Below the pieces are notes generated by a model. The model had not been told where the DNA came from and made no database searches. It worked only from the letters and a program-made list of their open reading frames with translations. The position numbers and the translations under genes were made by a program. Shown here piece by piece: positions 42,501 through 49,440 of a stretch of 64,000 bases of DNA (position 1 is the stretch's first letter; each line of letters begins with the position of its first letter). This stretch comes from Phoronis australis (taxonomy: Eukaryota > Phoronida > Phoronidae): NCBI GenBank assembly GCA_002633005.1, contig NMRA01000130.1:755269-819268 (forward strand). Reading direction: 5' to 3'.

Positions 42501-45500
42501 AAATGTTCCCAATTTTGTGTTCGTAATTTTTAGCAATTTTGAGGTGCTCCAGGGGCCGGTTTGCGTGGTGGTGGTGATTTCCAAAAATATTTTCCATCAG
42601 TTTGGTGTCTGCCTAAGGAAATAGAAAAACAAAATTGGGCTTTTTGATTTTATTTTCAAGCAACAGCCGATAGTACGGTGACCCAAAAGATGATGTCACA
42701 GTTTTTTGTTCCACTGTTAAGCTACATGTATTATTGGCACTTTTTGATGCATGAATCTATAACGATTACCATTTTACTGCCTTGACATCGATATTTTTCG
42801 GTCTTTGAAATCAATCACATCATCAATCTGTCTGAATAACTGTTACGACGCGCGAGACCTTGTTTCGGCAACAAACGCCAAAGGTGCCTGGCGCTGATAA
42901 TGACATCGAACAAAATGATACCGTAACATGCTTACAGTTTCTATTTGCGACAATCGAAAGTTGAAAAGATTTGTACCAGCTTCCTCTCGATTCAAATTGG
43001 AATCTTCTTAGGGACCAAAAGCTAGACCTGTTATTTAAGACTGGTTTTATAACAGTGACACGATTAATTTTATTTTAAATTTGTTTTTTAGCCTGAAAAA
43101 CTAATAGAACCACAGTTAAGCTGAACGAGTATGTTTAAAATCATCACATTAACACCAGACACGTAAATCTGTTGTGGTAGGGTAAATTTAACTTGATCTC
43201 TGTCCTTTCCTCAGAGCGTGTTCCCTGGACTGTTGTCATTATTATTTTGTTGCTATGGTGCGTCCTGTGTGAGTCAACAGGTGGCCTTAATTACTAGTTC
43301 TGATGATGTTTGAGATATCGAAACGTGTTGAAGATCAAAAATCTCGTCCTTTTTACTAATATTCTTTGCGCACCTAGCCTAAAATGGGGGCTTGAATTTT
43401 TGAGAACATGGAAACCACCACGTTGCAAACAGCGCGCATGACGCCAACCGGCATTTAAAAACACTATGTGCAAAGGACTCTCAACAAAATGTCGTGAAAC
43501 AGATGTGCTTTGTATGAAATACTTTCACCGTAAAACTTCAAATGGGCAAAAACTATTAAATTAGACATAACATTCACCTGTTGATTCCTTTGTATGACTG
43601 TAAGCTCTGACCAGCTTAACCACAGTATTGTTTACTAACACAAAAGGCTTGCTTGACAAGTTAAATCGAGCGTGATTCTAGATTAGATCGTGATAGTGGA
43701 AATTTCTGCATTTTTACATAGGAGAATGGTATCTAATGTCAAATTAAAATAAATGCATTCCGTGTGTGGTCCATCAAGTTTCCACAGGACCACGTTTCAA
43801 TATAGGTGGCGCTATGTTGGAGGGTACCTGTACAGGTATCAGCATTGGAAAATCCCTTTCTCGCTGCGGCTTGCCGTTCACGCAACATTCGAGATTTAAT
43901 GCTTAGATTACTGCTCTTTTACTGGCTAGTTAAAACCAGCAATTTTTAGCCTATCATATTTGTGCTAGACATCACATTTTCGTGTGATCCCGGCGACATG
44001 AAATTGAGAGACAGTCTTTATATAGTTAATGGTCCTGTGGGTTTCTGTTTTTGGTCGAAATCGGACGCGAGATGGCGCTGTGATGGCCATATTTGGTATG
44101 ATATTTGCGGAGCTTTGGGTCCGCAATCCTTAGACCAAACCCTTTTACATTCGATATCTTCTCACAGGCTGCCCAATACGTTGATGTAATAGGCATCGGG
44201 GTAATTGTTCGTCTGTTTAAATCTGGCATAACGAGATTCGCCAACACACTCACTGATTTAGCCCGCATTGTTTCAAGCCTATTCCGAACCCCTTTATAAT
44301 TTTAACGCTTCCATCAATGAATAAACTAAAAAGTTCCAATAGACTCATTCACATCTCGCTTGAAATTTTGCAGAAAAATGGCATGGCCCGTTAGAGGCGA
44401 TATCATTGGACAGTAAACGTGGAGAATGTATCAACGATTTGCAATGGCTGACTTGTGCCAGACATACATGTAGATATGATTTATGTCAGAATTAAATGGA
44501 ATAATGGTGAATATTAATCGCATTTAGATTTGATAAAAAACTATAGATGTTGGCATTTATGAATTGTGTAATCTATTATTCGAGAATTATGTCAGAAATA
44601 ATTTTTTTTTGTATCAAATTTTAATATCTATTTCTGACACGAATCTTATTTCTGCCTGATATAATTATTATGTCAGAAATATCAGAATTATTAATGCCAG
44701 ACATAATTTGGATTTATGTCAGACATTATTCCAAGTGACGTCAGACATAATTCCAATTGATGTTAGGAATAATTCCGATTCATGATAGACACAAATTATA
44801 TCGCAGATCGCCCACCACAGGGCACAATTATCGCTGTGATCATAAAACAGGTTGTAATATGATGTCTTCTTCAGAAGGGATTATGTGATCGTCGTTAAGT
44901 TACTCGGCGTCATTGCCAGTCTTAAACCAGAATTCATCAGGGCTGTCTAGTCCCTATACTGCGATGTTCTACAGAAAACATTCATTTATGTGGTTCAGGT
45001 TAGACCCACTTCTTCGCATAGGCATGGTAGAAGTCAAGTGCTACAAAAATTCGCTTCTTTTGTAACTTATGTAGGGTTCATTTCTCAAAATAGGAAAGAA
45101 CTGGTGTATTAGATCCCTGGCGTGAGATTCGCTGAAGCCGCTTGAGCAAATCCTATTCTGGGCCTAGATACGGGAAATAACATCGTGTCGTCACGTTCAT
45201 GTAAAAAAACTATACATGTATGTACACGTTTTTAATGCTGAAGATTTATGTAATACCGATGACAAGAAGTGTCTCGTAACATAGACGTGTTAAATCTCCA
45301 GGAACATTTCTTTTTTCTTCTTTTTGAATTATATCCATTTATGAGAGAAGAGAAAAGTTCGGAGGAGACCAAAAGGAAATTAAAATCTATACTTAGGTTA
45401 TTATTCGCTCGGTATCAACGAAATTTAAAGTATTGGTCGTGTTTTGAATTTGTATAATTGATACTTTCGCAGCTAAAACATTATTTTTGAAAATTGTAAA

Positions 45501-46814
45501 CAAGCTTACGAACTTAGATAATACTTTTTGCAGTCCAAATTCCAATCACAAAGTTTAAGACGTGTTGTAATTTGACCCCTAAGCAAAGGCGAATTATGTC
45601 AAAATTATTTCCTTATTCCTCTATGTGGTGCGACCTCCATAAATAATTTTTATTGCCTTTGTAGTACAATAGATGTCACTATGCAGCATTATAGAGCGTT
45701 ATGTTCGAATAACTGTCATTATTCAGAACGGATCATGTCAAGTCACATAACTGGTTGAGTGTCGGTATGTAAGAAACCGAATTAAGATCTGGATCGTGGT
45801 GAATGGACAACTAAAGTTTTGATTCCTGTCCGGCCGCGGTGACTTGCTTTCAATATAGTTGCACAACCTATACACATCTTTGCTACTACCAGAACCTCAT
45901 TTCTTTAACATCTTTTCAAGTGAAGGCAAGATCAAAAATGTTATTTCAAGTCCGTGATGACTGCAGGAATCTATATTTTGGACACGAATCTAAGTTACGG
46001 TTAACACACTATTGTATTCGAATTAAGTCCGGTCTGCTGGACTGCTTTCAAAATTCCTAGCACCTAGGAGTCATCACGCCTCTTTCAAAGGGAAGATGAC
46101 ACGGGTCAAGAATTCAAAAATGACAATGTCAAAATGTTACACAGGGGGCTTCCTTCATCAAATCCCGTAGTCCCTCACTTAACATATAAGGTGGAGCTCG
46201 ATTCAAAGTGTCGTCTGCTTGGGATGAGAGTTTGCGTGAGATTGCTAACCAGAGGAGATATCGTGAGAAGACAAGACTCGACGGTTGCAGCCAGTCTTCA
46301 GTATCAACTTCTCTTTGAAGGAGAAGTCACCTGTCCGAATAGGCAATGACCATCGCCTCTGTTGGCCCGAACCAGATTCTGGTTCGGGTCAACAGAGGCG
46401 ATGGTCATTGCCTACTGTCCGAGTTGCCCAGGAATCAAATTTTGTAAGTAGTCCAGCAGTACTGATTTAATTCGAATTCAGGAACTTTTCTGGATGGTTC
46501 AACAACTTATTGTTAACATACAATGGCAAATTATGGCTGCCAAGCTCAATGCTTCGTGCAAATTAGGGTAGACTAAGTAACATGACTTTTTTAAAATAAT
46601 GTGCCACTCTGAGTTGATAAAGTAAATCTATTTCGGCGACCATAGATTAAAGACCCGTGATATCCATATGTAATGGCCCTGTCTCTGGTAAGACGTTTAC
46701 CTGTATCGTGTACATTTTTTCCATCCAAATATGCCACATTTTGTATGGTATTTCGATTGGTAGCTTTGCGAATAGGATACTCTCACGTAATACGTACACA
46801 CGCTTCCTGTGGGC
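9327..46814 (-). CDS. Giant EMI / EGF / FN3-like multidomain extracellular protein gene (both ends missing)
   Basis: Nineteen exons join in frame at GT/AG introns to give about 3,340 codons. From the N-terminus they encode an EMI domain, an EGF-like module, a Cys-rich module, a second EGF-like module and an unrecognised linker. About 17 Ig-fold, FN3-like modules follow. Each starts near V/I-D-x-T-x-P (VDTTPPITS, FDSTPPSRG, IDPTPPLAG, VDNTPPQTV and others). Most contain a W-x-G-F-x-D...SGI...Y...IG core and a late Y/L...V-x-A-x-N-x-A/V-G-L strand. There are many N-x-S/T sites. EMI and EGF modules are known from secreted and surface matrix proteins, so an adhesive or matrix role is inferred. 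It looks like the large uncharacterised proteins common in marine invertebrates, though this is from memory and no search was run. The signal-peptide exon and C-terminus are not found. Introns contain only repeats. Confidence 0.9.
9981..10245. repeat. 66-bp minisatellite, about four copies
   Basis: 'cttgggtatatctcaagcct' starts at 9,981, 10,047, 10,113 and 10,179, an exact 66-bp period. The copies differ by a few substitutions. Because 66 is a multiple of three, frames stay open on both strands (up to 153 codons at 9,905-10,366 plus and 112 codons at 9,868-10,206 minus). The array lies in the intron between visible exons 18 and 19. Confidence 0.9.
10949..11479 (-). CDS. Visible exon 18: FN3-like modules
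   Basis: Acceptor CATTACAG and donor ACAG|GTAAGT; 531 bp with phase 1 at both sides. It encodes LAHGQTLYATVLCFNHAQLS, WAGFQDVVGQLSYKVRI, then VCYKAEVQAFNFNNMSS and CVDNDAPKLTG. The reading frame upstream of the usual start codon was extended to the acceptor by phase. Confidence 0.93.
11925..12440. repeat. Diverged tandem repeat, ~150-190-bp units, 3-4 copies
   Basis: Related blocks 'acctgtggtgc...ccg.agct.taagca' are followed by 'ccttaatttgcat' at about 12,024-12,093 and 12,214-12,283. Weaker versions lie at 11,910-11,945 and 12,390-12,437. AT-rich 'aattatgcaaattaatcacgc' links them. The array lies in the intron between visible exons 17 and 18. The remainder of that intron (12,441-13,941) shows nothing recognisable. 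Confidence 0.6.
13942..15177 (-). CDS. Visible exon 17: FN3-like modules
   Basis: Acceptor AATTACAG and donor ATAG|GTAAGC; 1,236 bp with phase 1 at both sides. Boundaries are VDNVMPLGG, VDTTIPVGF and VDHVPPTIS. Cores are WEGFEDFHSHIMEYYVGIE and TAEDSESGVSKCQLQIG. A diverged section around NFYKIFIEENSLYELVFESS resembles the beta-rich insert of exon 10. The intron follows LQIG. Confidence 0.95.
15384..16978 (-). CDS. Visible exon 16: five FN3-like modules with a Cys-rich insert
   Basis: Acceptor TTTGCAG and donor GGAG|GTAAGG; 1,595 bp, phase 2 in and phase 1 out. Boundaries are VDNTPPQTV, IDSSAPHIG and IDTTAPVQR. Cores are WMGFQDQQSGIERYSWCIG and WSGFVDPHSGIKQYHFYAG. In the middle module a compact cluster SCDVPFCNNDCVCAPIGGTC (about 15,945-16,010) interrupts the fold. 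The reading frame stays open for about 150 bp upstream of the acceptor, but the branch/acceptor signal and phase 2 support this start. Confidence 0.95.
17683..17869 (-). CDS. Visible exon 15: FN3-like module boundary
   Basis: Acceptor CATTACAG and donor CAAG|GTACGC; 187 bp, phase 1 in and phase 2 out. It encodes FKAGRKYVITVEACNSVGLC and SSDGVVIDPTPPLAG. The intron just upstream (17,873 onward) is the sequence that reappears after the N at 19,214. Confidence 0.93.
17873..18846. repeat. Near-identical duplication, copy 1
   Basis: This copy matches 19,215-20,193 with only scattered substitutions and 1-3-bp indels. It begins 4 bp outside the acceptor of visible exon 15 and ends at 'attttcctaatg', where the two copies part. 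It is entirely intronic. Confidence 0.95.
18847..18960 (-). mobile_element. Retroelement-tail-like sequence with hammerhead-like core
   Basis: On the minus strand the order is CTGAGGA, T, GGTGT, a 10-base loop, ACACC, GAAAC. This resembles the hammerhead ribozyme core (CUGANGA, stem II, GAAA) found in Penelope-like and related retroelements. There is one unpaired base at the foot of stem II. A related plus-strand sequence lies at 43,255-43,350. Both share 'aggtggcc' upstream. Stems I and III were not established. Confidence 0.35.
19214..19214. other. Assembly gap (single N)
   Basis: A lone N separates copy 1 plus its 367-bp tail from copy 2 of the intron duplication. Copy 2 starts on the very next base. 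Confidence 0.9.
19215..20193. repeat. Near-identical duplication, copy 2
   Basis: This is the second copy of 17,873-18,846. It starts immediately after the N at 19,214 and continues into sequence not present beside copy 1. It contains no exon; the match stops 4 bp short of where exon 15 would begin. Confidence 0.95.
20772..21027 (-). CDS. Visible exon 14: FN3-like module
   Basis: Acceptor CTGTTTAG after a T-run; donor ACAG|GTAGTC; 256 bp, phase 0 in and phase 1 out. It encodes ATNGAGLISV, FIFDSTPPSRG, CASWSAFHDPHTPLFEYRVG and ends at LKTG. The intron position matches that of exons 9, 11 and 17. Confidence 0.93.
21414..21730 (-). CDS. Visible exon 13: FN3-like module
   Basis: Acceptor TTTTTTCAG and donor AAAG|GTAATC; 317 bp, phase 1 in and phase 0 out. 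It carries FLVDTTPPITS, FHWFGFEDKESGIASYEFAI and FQDGHKYYPQIK. This is the clearest example of the module consensus. Confidence 0.95.
21740..23780. other. Large intron, mostly featureless
   Basis: Apart from the tRNA-like segment near 23,280, I see no gene or clear repeat in this intron between visible exons 12 and 13. Confidence 0.5.
23280..23350 (+). repeat. tRNA-like SINE head (degenerate)
   Basis: A box-A-like 'gagtggtgaagtggtaca' is followed about 35 bp later by a box-B-like 'gggttcgaaacttgcc'. The spacing fits a tRNA-derived Pol III promoter. No good acceptor or anticodon stem forms, so it is not a working tRNA gene. Confidence 0.35.
23783..23899 (-). CDS. Visible exon 12: second half of an FN3-like module
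   Basis: Acceptor GGACAG and donor GAAG|GTGAGT; 117 bp with phase 1 at both sides. It encodes TSVDQYEVANRTSTG and LALASGKQYFVTAE, the strand pair that normally precedes the next module boundary. It is a symmetric exon that could be skipped without a frameshift. Confidence 0.88.
24123..24831 (-). CDS. Visible exon 11: helical segment plus FN3-like modules
   Basis: Acceptor TTTTACAG and donor ATCG|GTGAGT; 709 bp, phase 0 in and phase 1 out. It begins DFAILPWKKHRLQSMYLLIT, then a charged, probably alpha-helical run (DKAVHDLTNAGIDLF, KMLKELHNAEVDF) that is unlike the rest of the protein. It returns to module type with YMSYSWILTTEADP, CSNGFIIDTMPPVNE and SSGIKDHRYYIG. The intron again follows Y-Y-I-G. 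Confidence 0.92.
25389..26800 (-). CDS. Visible exon 10: FN3-like modules, partly diverged
   Basis: Acceptor GGCTAG and donor CCCAG|GTAACT; 1,412 bp, phase 1 in and phase 0 out. It contains YVVSLKVFNKAGLYN, WTGFKAHYGSLQYSVGLG and VVSSDGALVV. A long non-canonical section follows around YSGILGVRYTVKLSS and YGVEPENTFFTSKDGARIAF, probably a C2-like or jelly-roll type insert. Next comes a Cys-rich stretch, YECSVAEDACDEFGC. The 3' end VFNKTQ joins exon 11 in phase 0. Confidence 0.92.
26805..28840. other. Intron between exons 9 and 10, non-coding
   Basis: No gene is recognised. Around 28,130-28,560 two stretches with 'cttttc.tcaggaaca' and neighbouring similarity suggest a weak, old tandem duplication. 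Confidence 0.35.
28844..30026 (-). CDS. Visible exon 9: FN3-like modules with a Cys-containing insert
   Basis: Acceptor TTTGTAG and donor ATAG|GTAAGA; 1,183 bp, phase 0 in and phase 1 out. Module boundaries are IDTSPPTVG, VDNTAPQFT and VDETPPRMS. The core WHGFVDHESDIQFYKYAFA is clear. Between the second and third modules lies an insert with DPCKAKCSTPKD, recalling a Cys cluster in exon 16. The exon ends right after HYQYAIG, a recurring intron position in this gene. Confidence 0.95.
31124..31442. mobile_element. Foldback MITE with ~130-bp inverted arms
   Basis: The left arm (31,124-31,255) and right arm (31,311-31,442) are inverted copies. They share 'attttgcatgcac.cccgccgg', 'tgttgata.aagtttcacgg.gaggtgac' and 'ggagctca', in the same order from each end. 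About 55 bp separate them. There is no coding capacity. It lies in the intron between visible exons 8 and 9. Confidence 0.75.
31856..31920 (-). repeat. tRNA-derived SINE head
   Basis: Read on the minus strand, 'cggtggctcagccgtatggc' gives a box A. It is followed by 'agctatcataaagatccatg', an anticodon-arm-like stretch, and then the box B 'gatcgaagcacgatggga'. The order and spacing match tRNA-derived SINE heads. Box B is imperfect, so the copy is old. Confidence 0.5.
32479..33640 (-). CDS. Visible exon 8: region leading into the FN3-like modules
   Basis: Acceptor TTTCAG and donor AAG|GTAAAT; 1,162 bp, phase 2 in and phase 0 out. It opens with ICMRYEARGGGYYRTKNLVS and reaches MRYDSAPPVHC, then YGGWTDPVATSGFRDSASGV. 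Later it has FVLHDPTSKVVV and a His-rich WVRHFHNDFHVHNN, then VDSSPPIIS and MDSHSGLREVKWKLG. It covers roughly three modules. The middle part, with the FHVHNN stretch, departs from the standard module. Confidence 0.9.
33645..35080. other. Intron between exons 7 and 8, non-coding
   Basis: AT-rich, with short chance frames only. Nothing recognised. Confidence 0.5.
35083..35221 (-). CDS. Visible exon 7: unrecognised linker region, second part
   Basis: Acceptor TTTCAG and donor AA|GTGAGT; 139 bp, phase 1 in and phase 2 out. It encodes VNTGTLTALAGCTHSYGTTY and SPITCTSDRNLKNVVLQNGY. Two cysteines about 25 residues apart could bracket a small beta fold. The only frame without stops is the one required by both neighbours. 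Confidence 0.8.
35285..35371. repeat. CT-rich microsatellite ending at an assembly gap
   Basis: An impure CCCT/CCCTCC run ends at the N at 35,371. Low complexity probably caused the assembly break. It lies in the intron between visible exons 6 and 7. A 74-codon plus frame (Pro/Leu/Ser-rich) is an artefact. Confidence 0.9.
36348..36704 (-). CDS. Visible exon 6: unrecognised linker region, first part
   Basis: Acceptor TTTGTAG is clear (phase 1 in). The donor is the weakest of the set: A|GTGGAG is chosen because exon 7 needs phase 1. The only other in-frame choices conflict, and a stop follows at about 36,319. It encodes ITPNLLTCTTRAVSSGGDYA, an aromatic stretch YYSKFSPTRFRYTFTFQFKV, then SWISAYHFGIVAAYTQIITY. 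It has beta-rich character and two or three cysteines. I know no family for it. Confidence 0.7.
36882..37037. mobile_element. 156-bp hAT-type MITE with 8-bp target duplication
   Basis: The ends are CAGTACTGTAGTGG (36,882) and its near inverse CCACTACAGCACTG (to 37,037). Flanks are GTTATGTC (36,874-36,881) and GTTATTTC (37,038-37,045), an 8-bp target duplication with one mismatch. CAG-type termini plus an 8-bp duplication are hallmarks of hAT elements. The inside repeats 'gtaggcg' near both ends. There is no coding capacity. Confidence 0.8.
37046..39319. other. Intron between exons 5 and 6, non-coding apart from repeats
   Basis: A 113-codon minus frame at 38,431-38,772 and an overlapping 74-codon plus frame are not recognised and show no splice context. 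A short tandem array lies at 38,096-38,185. Confidence 0.4.
38096..38185. repeat. 28-bp tandem repeat, three copies
   Basis: 'ggatcggcttg(t/c)catt(t/a)ag' starts at 38,103, 38,131 and 38,159, a 28-bp period. Confidence 0.85.
39320..39439 (-). CDS. Visible exon 5: second EGF-like module
   Basis: Acceptor TTTAAG and donor GTAAGT; 120 bp with phase 1 at both sides. It encodes PKCSWLTPSRCWPGTCSDRG, then SSCSCSTGFRQVGGSNCD. The C-S-C-x-x-G-F...C ending is EGF-like. The start was chosen because the phase must be 1. A nearer AG would also fit the sequence but breaks the phase. Confidence 0.85.
40080..40345 (+). repeat. Dispersed repeat R, diverged copy
   Basis: This shares 'atcgttcacagtccg.c.ttttt', '.tgtaaagcta.c.a.gactgc.gag.tt.catcaacc' and the 'tacct.gtg...cc.a' end with the better copy at 51,470-51,835 and the inverted copies at 57,780 and 60,690. 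It lies in the intron between visible exons 4 and 5. Confidence 0.55.
40533..40667 (-). CDS. Visible exon 4: Cys-rich module
   Basis: Acceptor CATAG and donor GTAAGT; 135 bp with phase 1 at both sides. It encodes ACPVAHIANCAKMTC, then VCKECKLHSPSGG and ENQCL. It has seven cysteines with C-x2-C spacing (VCKEC). The pattern is more like a furin- or EGF-derived Cys-rich unit than a canonical EGF domain. Confidence 0.8.
40905..41140. repeat. Impure GAY/AAY trinucleotide microsatellite
   Basis: About 230 bp of interleaved GAT, GAC, AAT and AAC triplets. Open frames on both strands (94 and 81 codons) reflect composition only. It lies between visible exons 3 and 4. Confidence 0.9.
41235..41333 (-). 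CDS. Visible exon 3: EGF-like module
   Basis: Acceptor TTTCTAG and donor GTAGGT; 99 bp with phase 1 at both sides. It encodes LCFGSFNCPNGGTC followed by FCTCRISYYSPRC, a compact six-Cys EGF-like pattern (C-P-N-G-G-x-C, C-x-C, closing C). Symmetric phase-1 introns are typical of shuffled EGF modules. Confidence 0.9.
42009..42094 (-). CDS. Visible exon 2: C-terminal half of the EMI domain
   Basis: Acceptor TTTCAG and donor GTGAGT; 86 bp, phase 2 in and phase 1 out. It encodes TKHRTAYRQAPRNKCCSGYK and ends in NGRGYCA. The Y-R...C-C-x-G-Y signature closes the EMI domain, which classically ends in CCPGY/W. The final Cys begins the following EGF-like module. Confidence 0.85.
43255..43350 (+). mobile_element. 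Retroelement-tail-like sequence, second copy
   Basis: 'aggtggcc' is followed by TTCTGATGATG and ATCGAAACGTGTTGAAG. CTGATGA...GAAAC is the same layout as the minus-strand sequence at 18,847-18,960. The intervening stem is poor here, so this copy would be a decayed ribozyme at best. Confidence 0.3.
44474..44790. repeat. Cluster of short palindromic repeats (TATGTCAGACATA-like)
   Basis: Variants of 'tatgtcaga.ataatt' recur about eight times in both orientations over 300 bp, for example 'atgccagacataatttgg', 'atgtcagacattattcc' and 'acgtcagacataattcc'. Spacing is near 25-35 bp toward the right end. The motif is itself nearly palindromic. Confidence 0.65.
46331..46422. mobile_element. 76-bp near-perfect palindrome with 8-bp direct flanks
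   Basis: Arms 46,340-46,376 and 46,378-46,414 are 37 nt each and complementary except for one position (GGC against GAC), with a single-base centre. The whole is bracketed by CTGTCCGA at 46,331-46,338 and again at 46,415-46,422. A palindrome between exact 8-bp repeats looks like a foldback MITE with its target duplication. It lies about 280 bp from visible exon 1, within intron 1. Confidence 0.85.
46701..46814 (-). CDS. Visible exon 1: N-terminal half of the EMI domain
   Basis: Acceptor TTTGCAG and donor AG|GTAAAC; the exon enters and leaves in phase 2. It encodes SVC-TYYVRVSYSQSY, then TKCGIFGWKKC and TRYR. This is the first half of an EMI domain: a first Cys, a Ser-Tyr stretch, then C-x6-C and basic residues. 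An upstream signal-peptide exon ending in phase 2 must exist but I could not identify it. The next exon is 4.6 kb away, yet the phase and domain halves fit exactly. Confidence 0.8.
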
Positions 46815-48560
46815 CTGCAAATAGAACAACTAGATTTGTTAAAAGGAATGAAGGAACGGCAAATGTCATATCTTTTTCTGAACGAGCCTCTTGAGCATCC
46901 CGTGCCTGGCAAACTGTCGTACTCTACACTGGACCAGTCAAATCGCTGGCACAAAAAGGGGCACAGAACTTAGGCCTCTGTAAAAAAGGGCGCTTGTCTC
47001 CGGACACTTGCCGACGTAAAATTGATAATACATATATTTTTGCTTCTTACTCCGCAATTTCTCGGCAGGGTTAAGCAGTTCGTTACTTTCTCGGACAAAC
47101 GTTCATTTAGACCAGAGAGAGCAATGCGAACTCAGATGTTTGCCACAAATGAAAGCTGGCTCACGTCATTTTTAATCACAAAAAGCAAAGCAAAATATTC
47201 AGTCGCCTGTGAACTACGTAAATGTCGTAAACATCATTAAAACGCTGGTTACAACAAGCAAGCGATGAGAACACGCAGCCACCGAAGAGGGAAGTTGGGG
47301 ACAACCGATTCCCATCAAGTGTGGCACATAATTATAGACCTATGGGACCTATTATATATGATATAATTTTATGTTCTAAAAAGATATTGTGTTCTACATG
47401 AGTTATAAGCTTTTTAAAACTAGTTTTACGGCGTTGAATAAACATTTTCACAGTCCAAATCTGTTCGTATCTTTTCCTTGGAGGAAAGCTATTGAGGCAA
47501 TAGTCAATTAATATTGCTTAAAGATGCCATCTGATTGTTATACAAATCTCATGATTCACTAACCATCTGTATTTGTTTCATTACACTACCCTAAATGTCA
47601 TTTTGAACCTATGCCATTTGCGTTATTACAGGTATATTCCATCTTCCTCCACTGCGAAGTGAATGGAACGTGACCTAAACACTGACAGCAATTGGTACCT
47701 CCGTCGTGTAAAATGAAGATATTGCCTTCCAACCTTCTAGTTAATGTGACACCTCAACTGCGCCACAACAAACAATTTACAAGACTAGTGCTCGTGATGG
47801 CTTTTGGCAACACGTATAAAAAGTCTTCAATATTTTTTCATGATTTACACGAAATTGTTTTCCAAGTGAACGTGTTATTACTGATTGTTTCGCAAGTGAT
47901 AGTCATTGATCGAATTTCTGCGCAGCGTGGGTTATAATTCTCCTCGCCCAACTAATGTGGTCGTGTAAGAAATATTTCTCTATTTGCAGACAAATGAGCC
48001 CCCCAACTTTGTCTCCTTTTTCTGTTGTCTCGTTTTGGGGATATTGGATTAAAGATTGTGATATGTATTGTCATTCATACGACGTATTGCTAATTAAGTT
48101 TAGTACATTATTCAAACAACTTAAGAGATTACAAATCATACTGTATCTTGCTGTCTTATCGTAGTGATAATATTTATGGCATTGATAGCCCACATCTTTT
48201 CTGGTCTTGCATGACAAATATTGACACATACATGTATGGGGTCTGAAAGACACTGGTAAATCAGGCACCGTTTCCCAAGAATGCTGGACGGGCTAACGAC
48301 GTTTTAACACTTGTTTCATGCGTATGGGTTCTTAACCATATCCACAAACTGTTTGAATATTTTCAGTTGTTCTGCAAGGAAGATAAAATATTAGGGTATA
48401 GCGTACTGGTATTCTTTCAAGACCGGGCACGAAATGTACATCAATTCTCAATTGTCCCACAGTGGATCATGGTAACTGATATTTTAGTATCTGTAGTTTT
48501 GTGATTACGTCATGCCCCTGCTCCGACTCGTTGACGTACTTGGCTGTCAGTCTGAACTGA
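46815..48560. other. Upstream flank; first exon and promoter expected but not found
   Basis: The large gene needs a signal-peptide exon ending in phase 2 upstream of 46,814. I saw no convincing ATG plus hydrophobic segment with a phase-2 donor here or further right on the minus strand. Confidence 0.4.
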
Positions 48561-48564
48561 AAGC

Positions 48565-49440
48565 GATAGCATGTAGCCTTCACCAAGTTCTATTCTGGTC
48601 CCCTTGTATTTCTCCCGTTTGTCAATGACATGAAATCTGTACAGTAGTTGATTGTAATATTGTTCTGCACGCAGATGATTCTGCCTTATGTTTCCCGATG
48701 AGAACGTCTCAGTTATTGAGCAGACTCGTGAAAATAACTTGTAACTGGTACATCCAGAGCAAACTATACCTTCATGTTTGTAAAACTTAAGTATTTTTTG
48801 TTTAAATCAAACTATGTTTATTTTAATGTAACTAATTGTAACGGAAGTTTTATCACTTCATGTTAATCTTTAAGTTGTCTTGGTCTCCAAATGCATAACA
48901 ACCTCTTTTTTGAGGAAACGGCGGAGTCTGTCATTAATATTGCACTTTGTAGAGTAAAATTTACGTACAGGAATAGTGATACTTAGACCTTATTTCACGT
49001 AAAACCCCATACAATTCACTTATGATTCCTTTATTTGGCTGTAATCATTCTCGATAAAGCTGCGTTTCCAATTTAAATATTTGTCTTCGCAAAAAGCTTC
49101 AGGTGTATCAAAATAAATTAATTGGATATGTGCGCAGTTTACTCCCTCGTACTCACACTAATTTTTATCACTTTCAGTCTCTTGCGTTGCTAAATATTGA
49201 AAATTGGGTTAACCAAGTCATGCTCCACCTTATTGTACAACGTCCTATTTTACCTCCTTGATCACTTTTCACCATTTTGAACCACGCCATTCTCACAGTA
49301 CTAGACAGAGCAATAATGGTTTTATTCAACTAAGCGTCAAAACACGTCCATCTAATTTTTTTTTCAAATTAGAACCTTAGTTCATCTGTAGAATTCACTT
49401 CCTGGCCACCGTCAAATCAAACAATATTTATTTAACCTCA
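48565..49440 (+). pseudogene. Dead non-LTR retrotransposon (reverse transcriptase 3' part)
   Basis: Fragments of a LINE-type reverse transcriptase lie in order on the plus strand, in shifting frames. The catalytic region is near 48,571-48,610 (GSILGPL-like). A-D-D-S-A-L is at 48,671-48,688, the Y/F-A-D-D motif with its first residue lost. The thumb-like segment LQVYQNKLIGYVRSLLPRTH is at about 49,100-49,160, followed by NIENWVNQVMLH. A C-terminal NSLPGHRQIKQYLF lies at about 49,395. Several stops and frameshifts show it is inactive. The layout fits CR1/jockey-like elements. It runs opposite to the host gene. Confidence 0.7.

Larger units (their letters stand above)
42100..46695. other. Longest intron (visible exons 1-2)
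   Basis: This is 4.6 kb with no coding sequence recognised. It includes a retroelement-tail-like piece at 43,255, a palindromic repeat cluster at 44,474-44,790 and the inverted insertion at 46,331. Confidence 0.5.
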
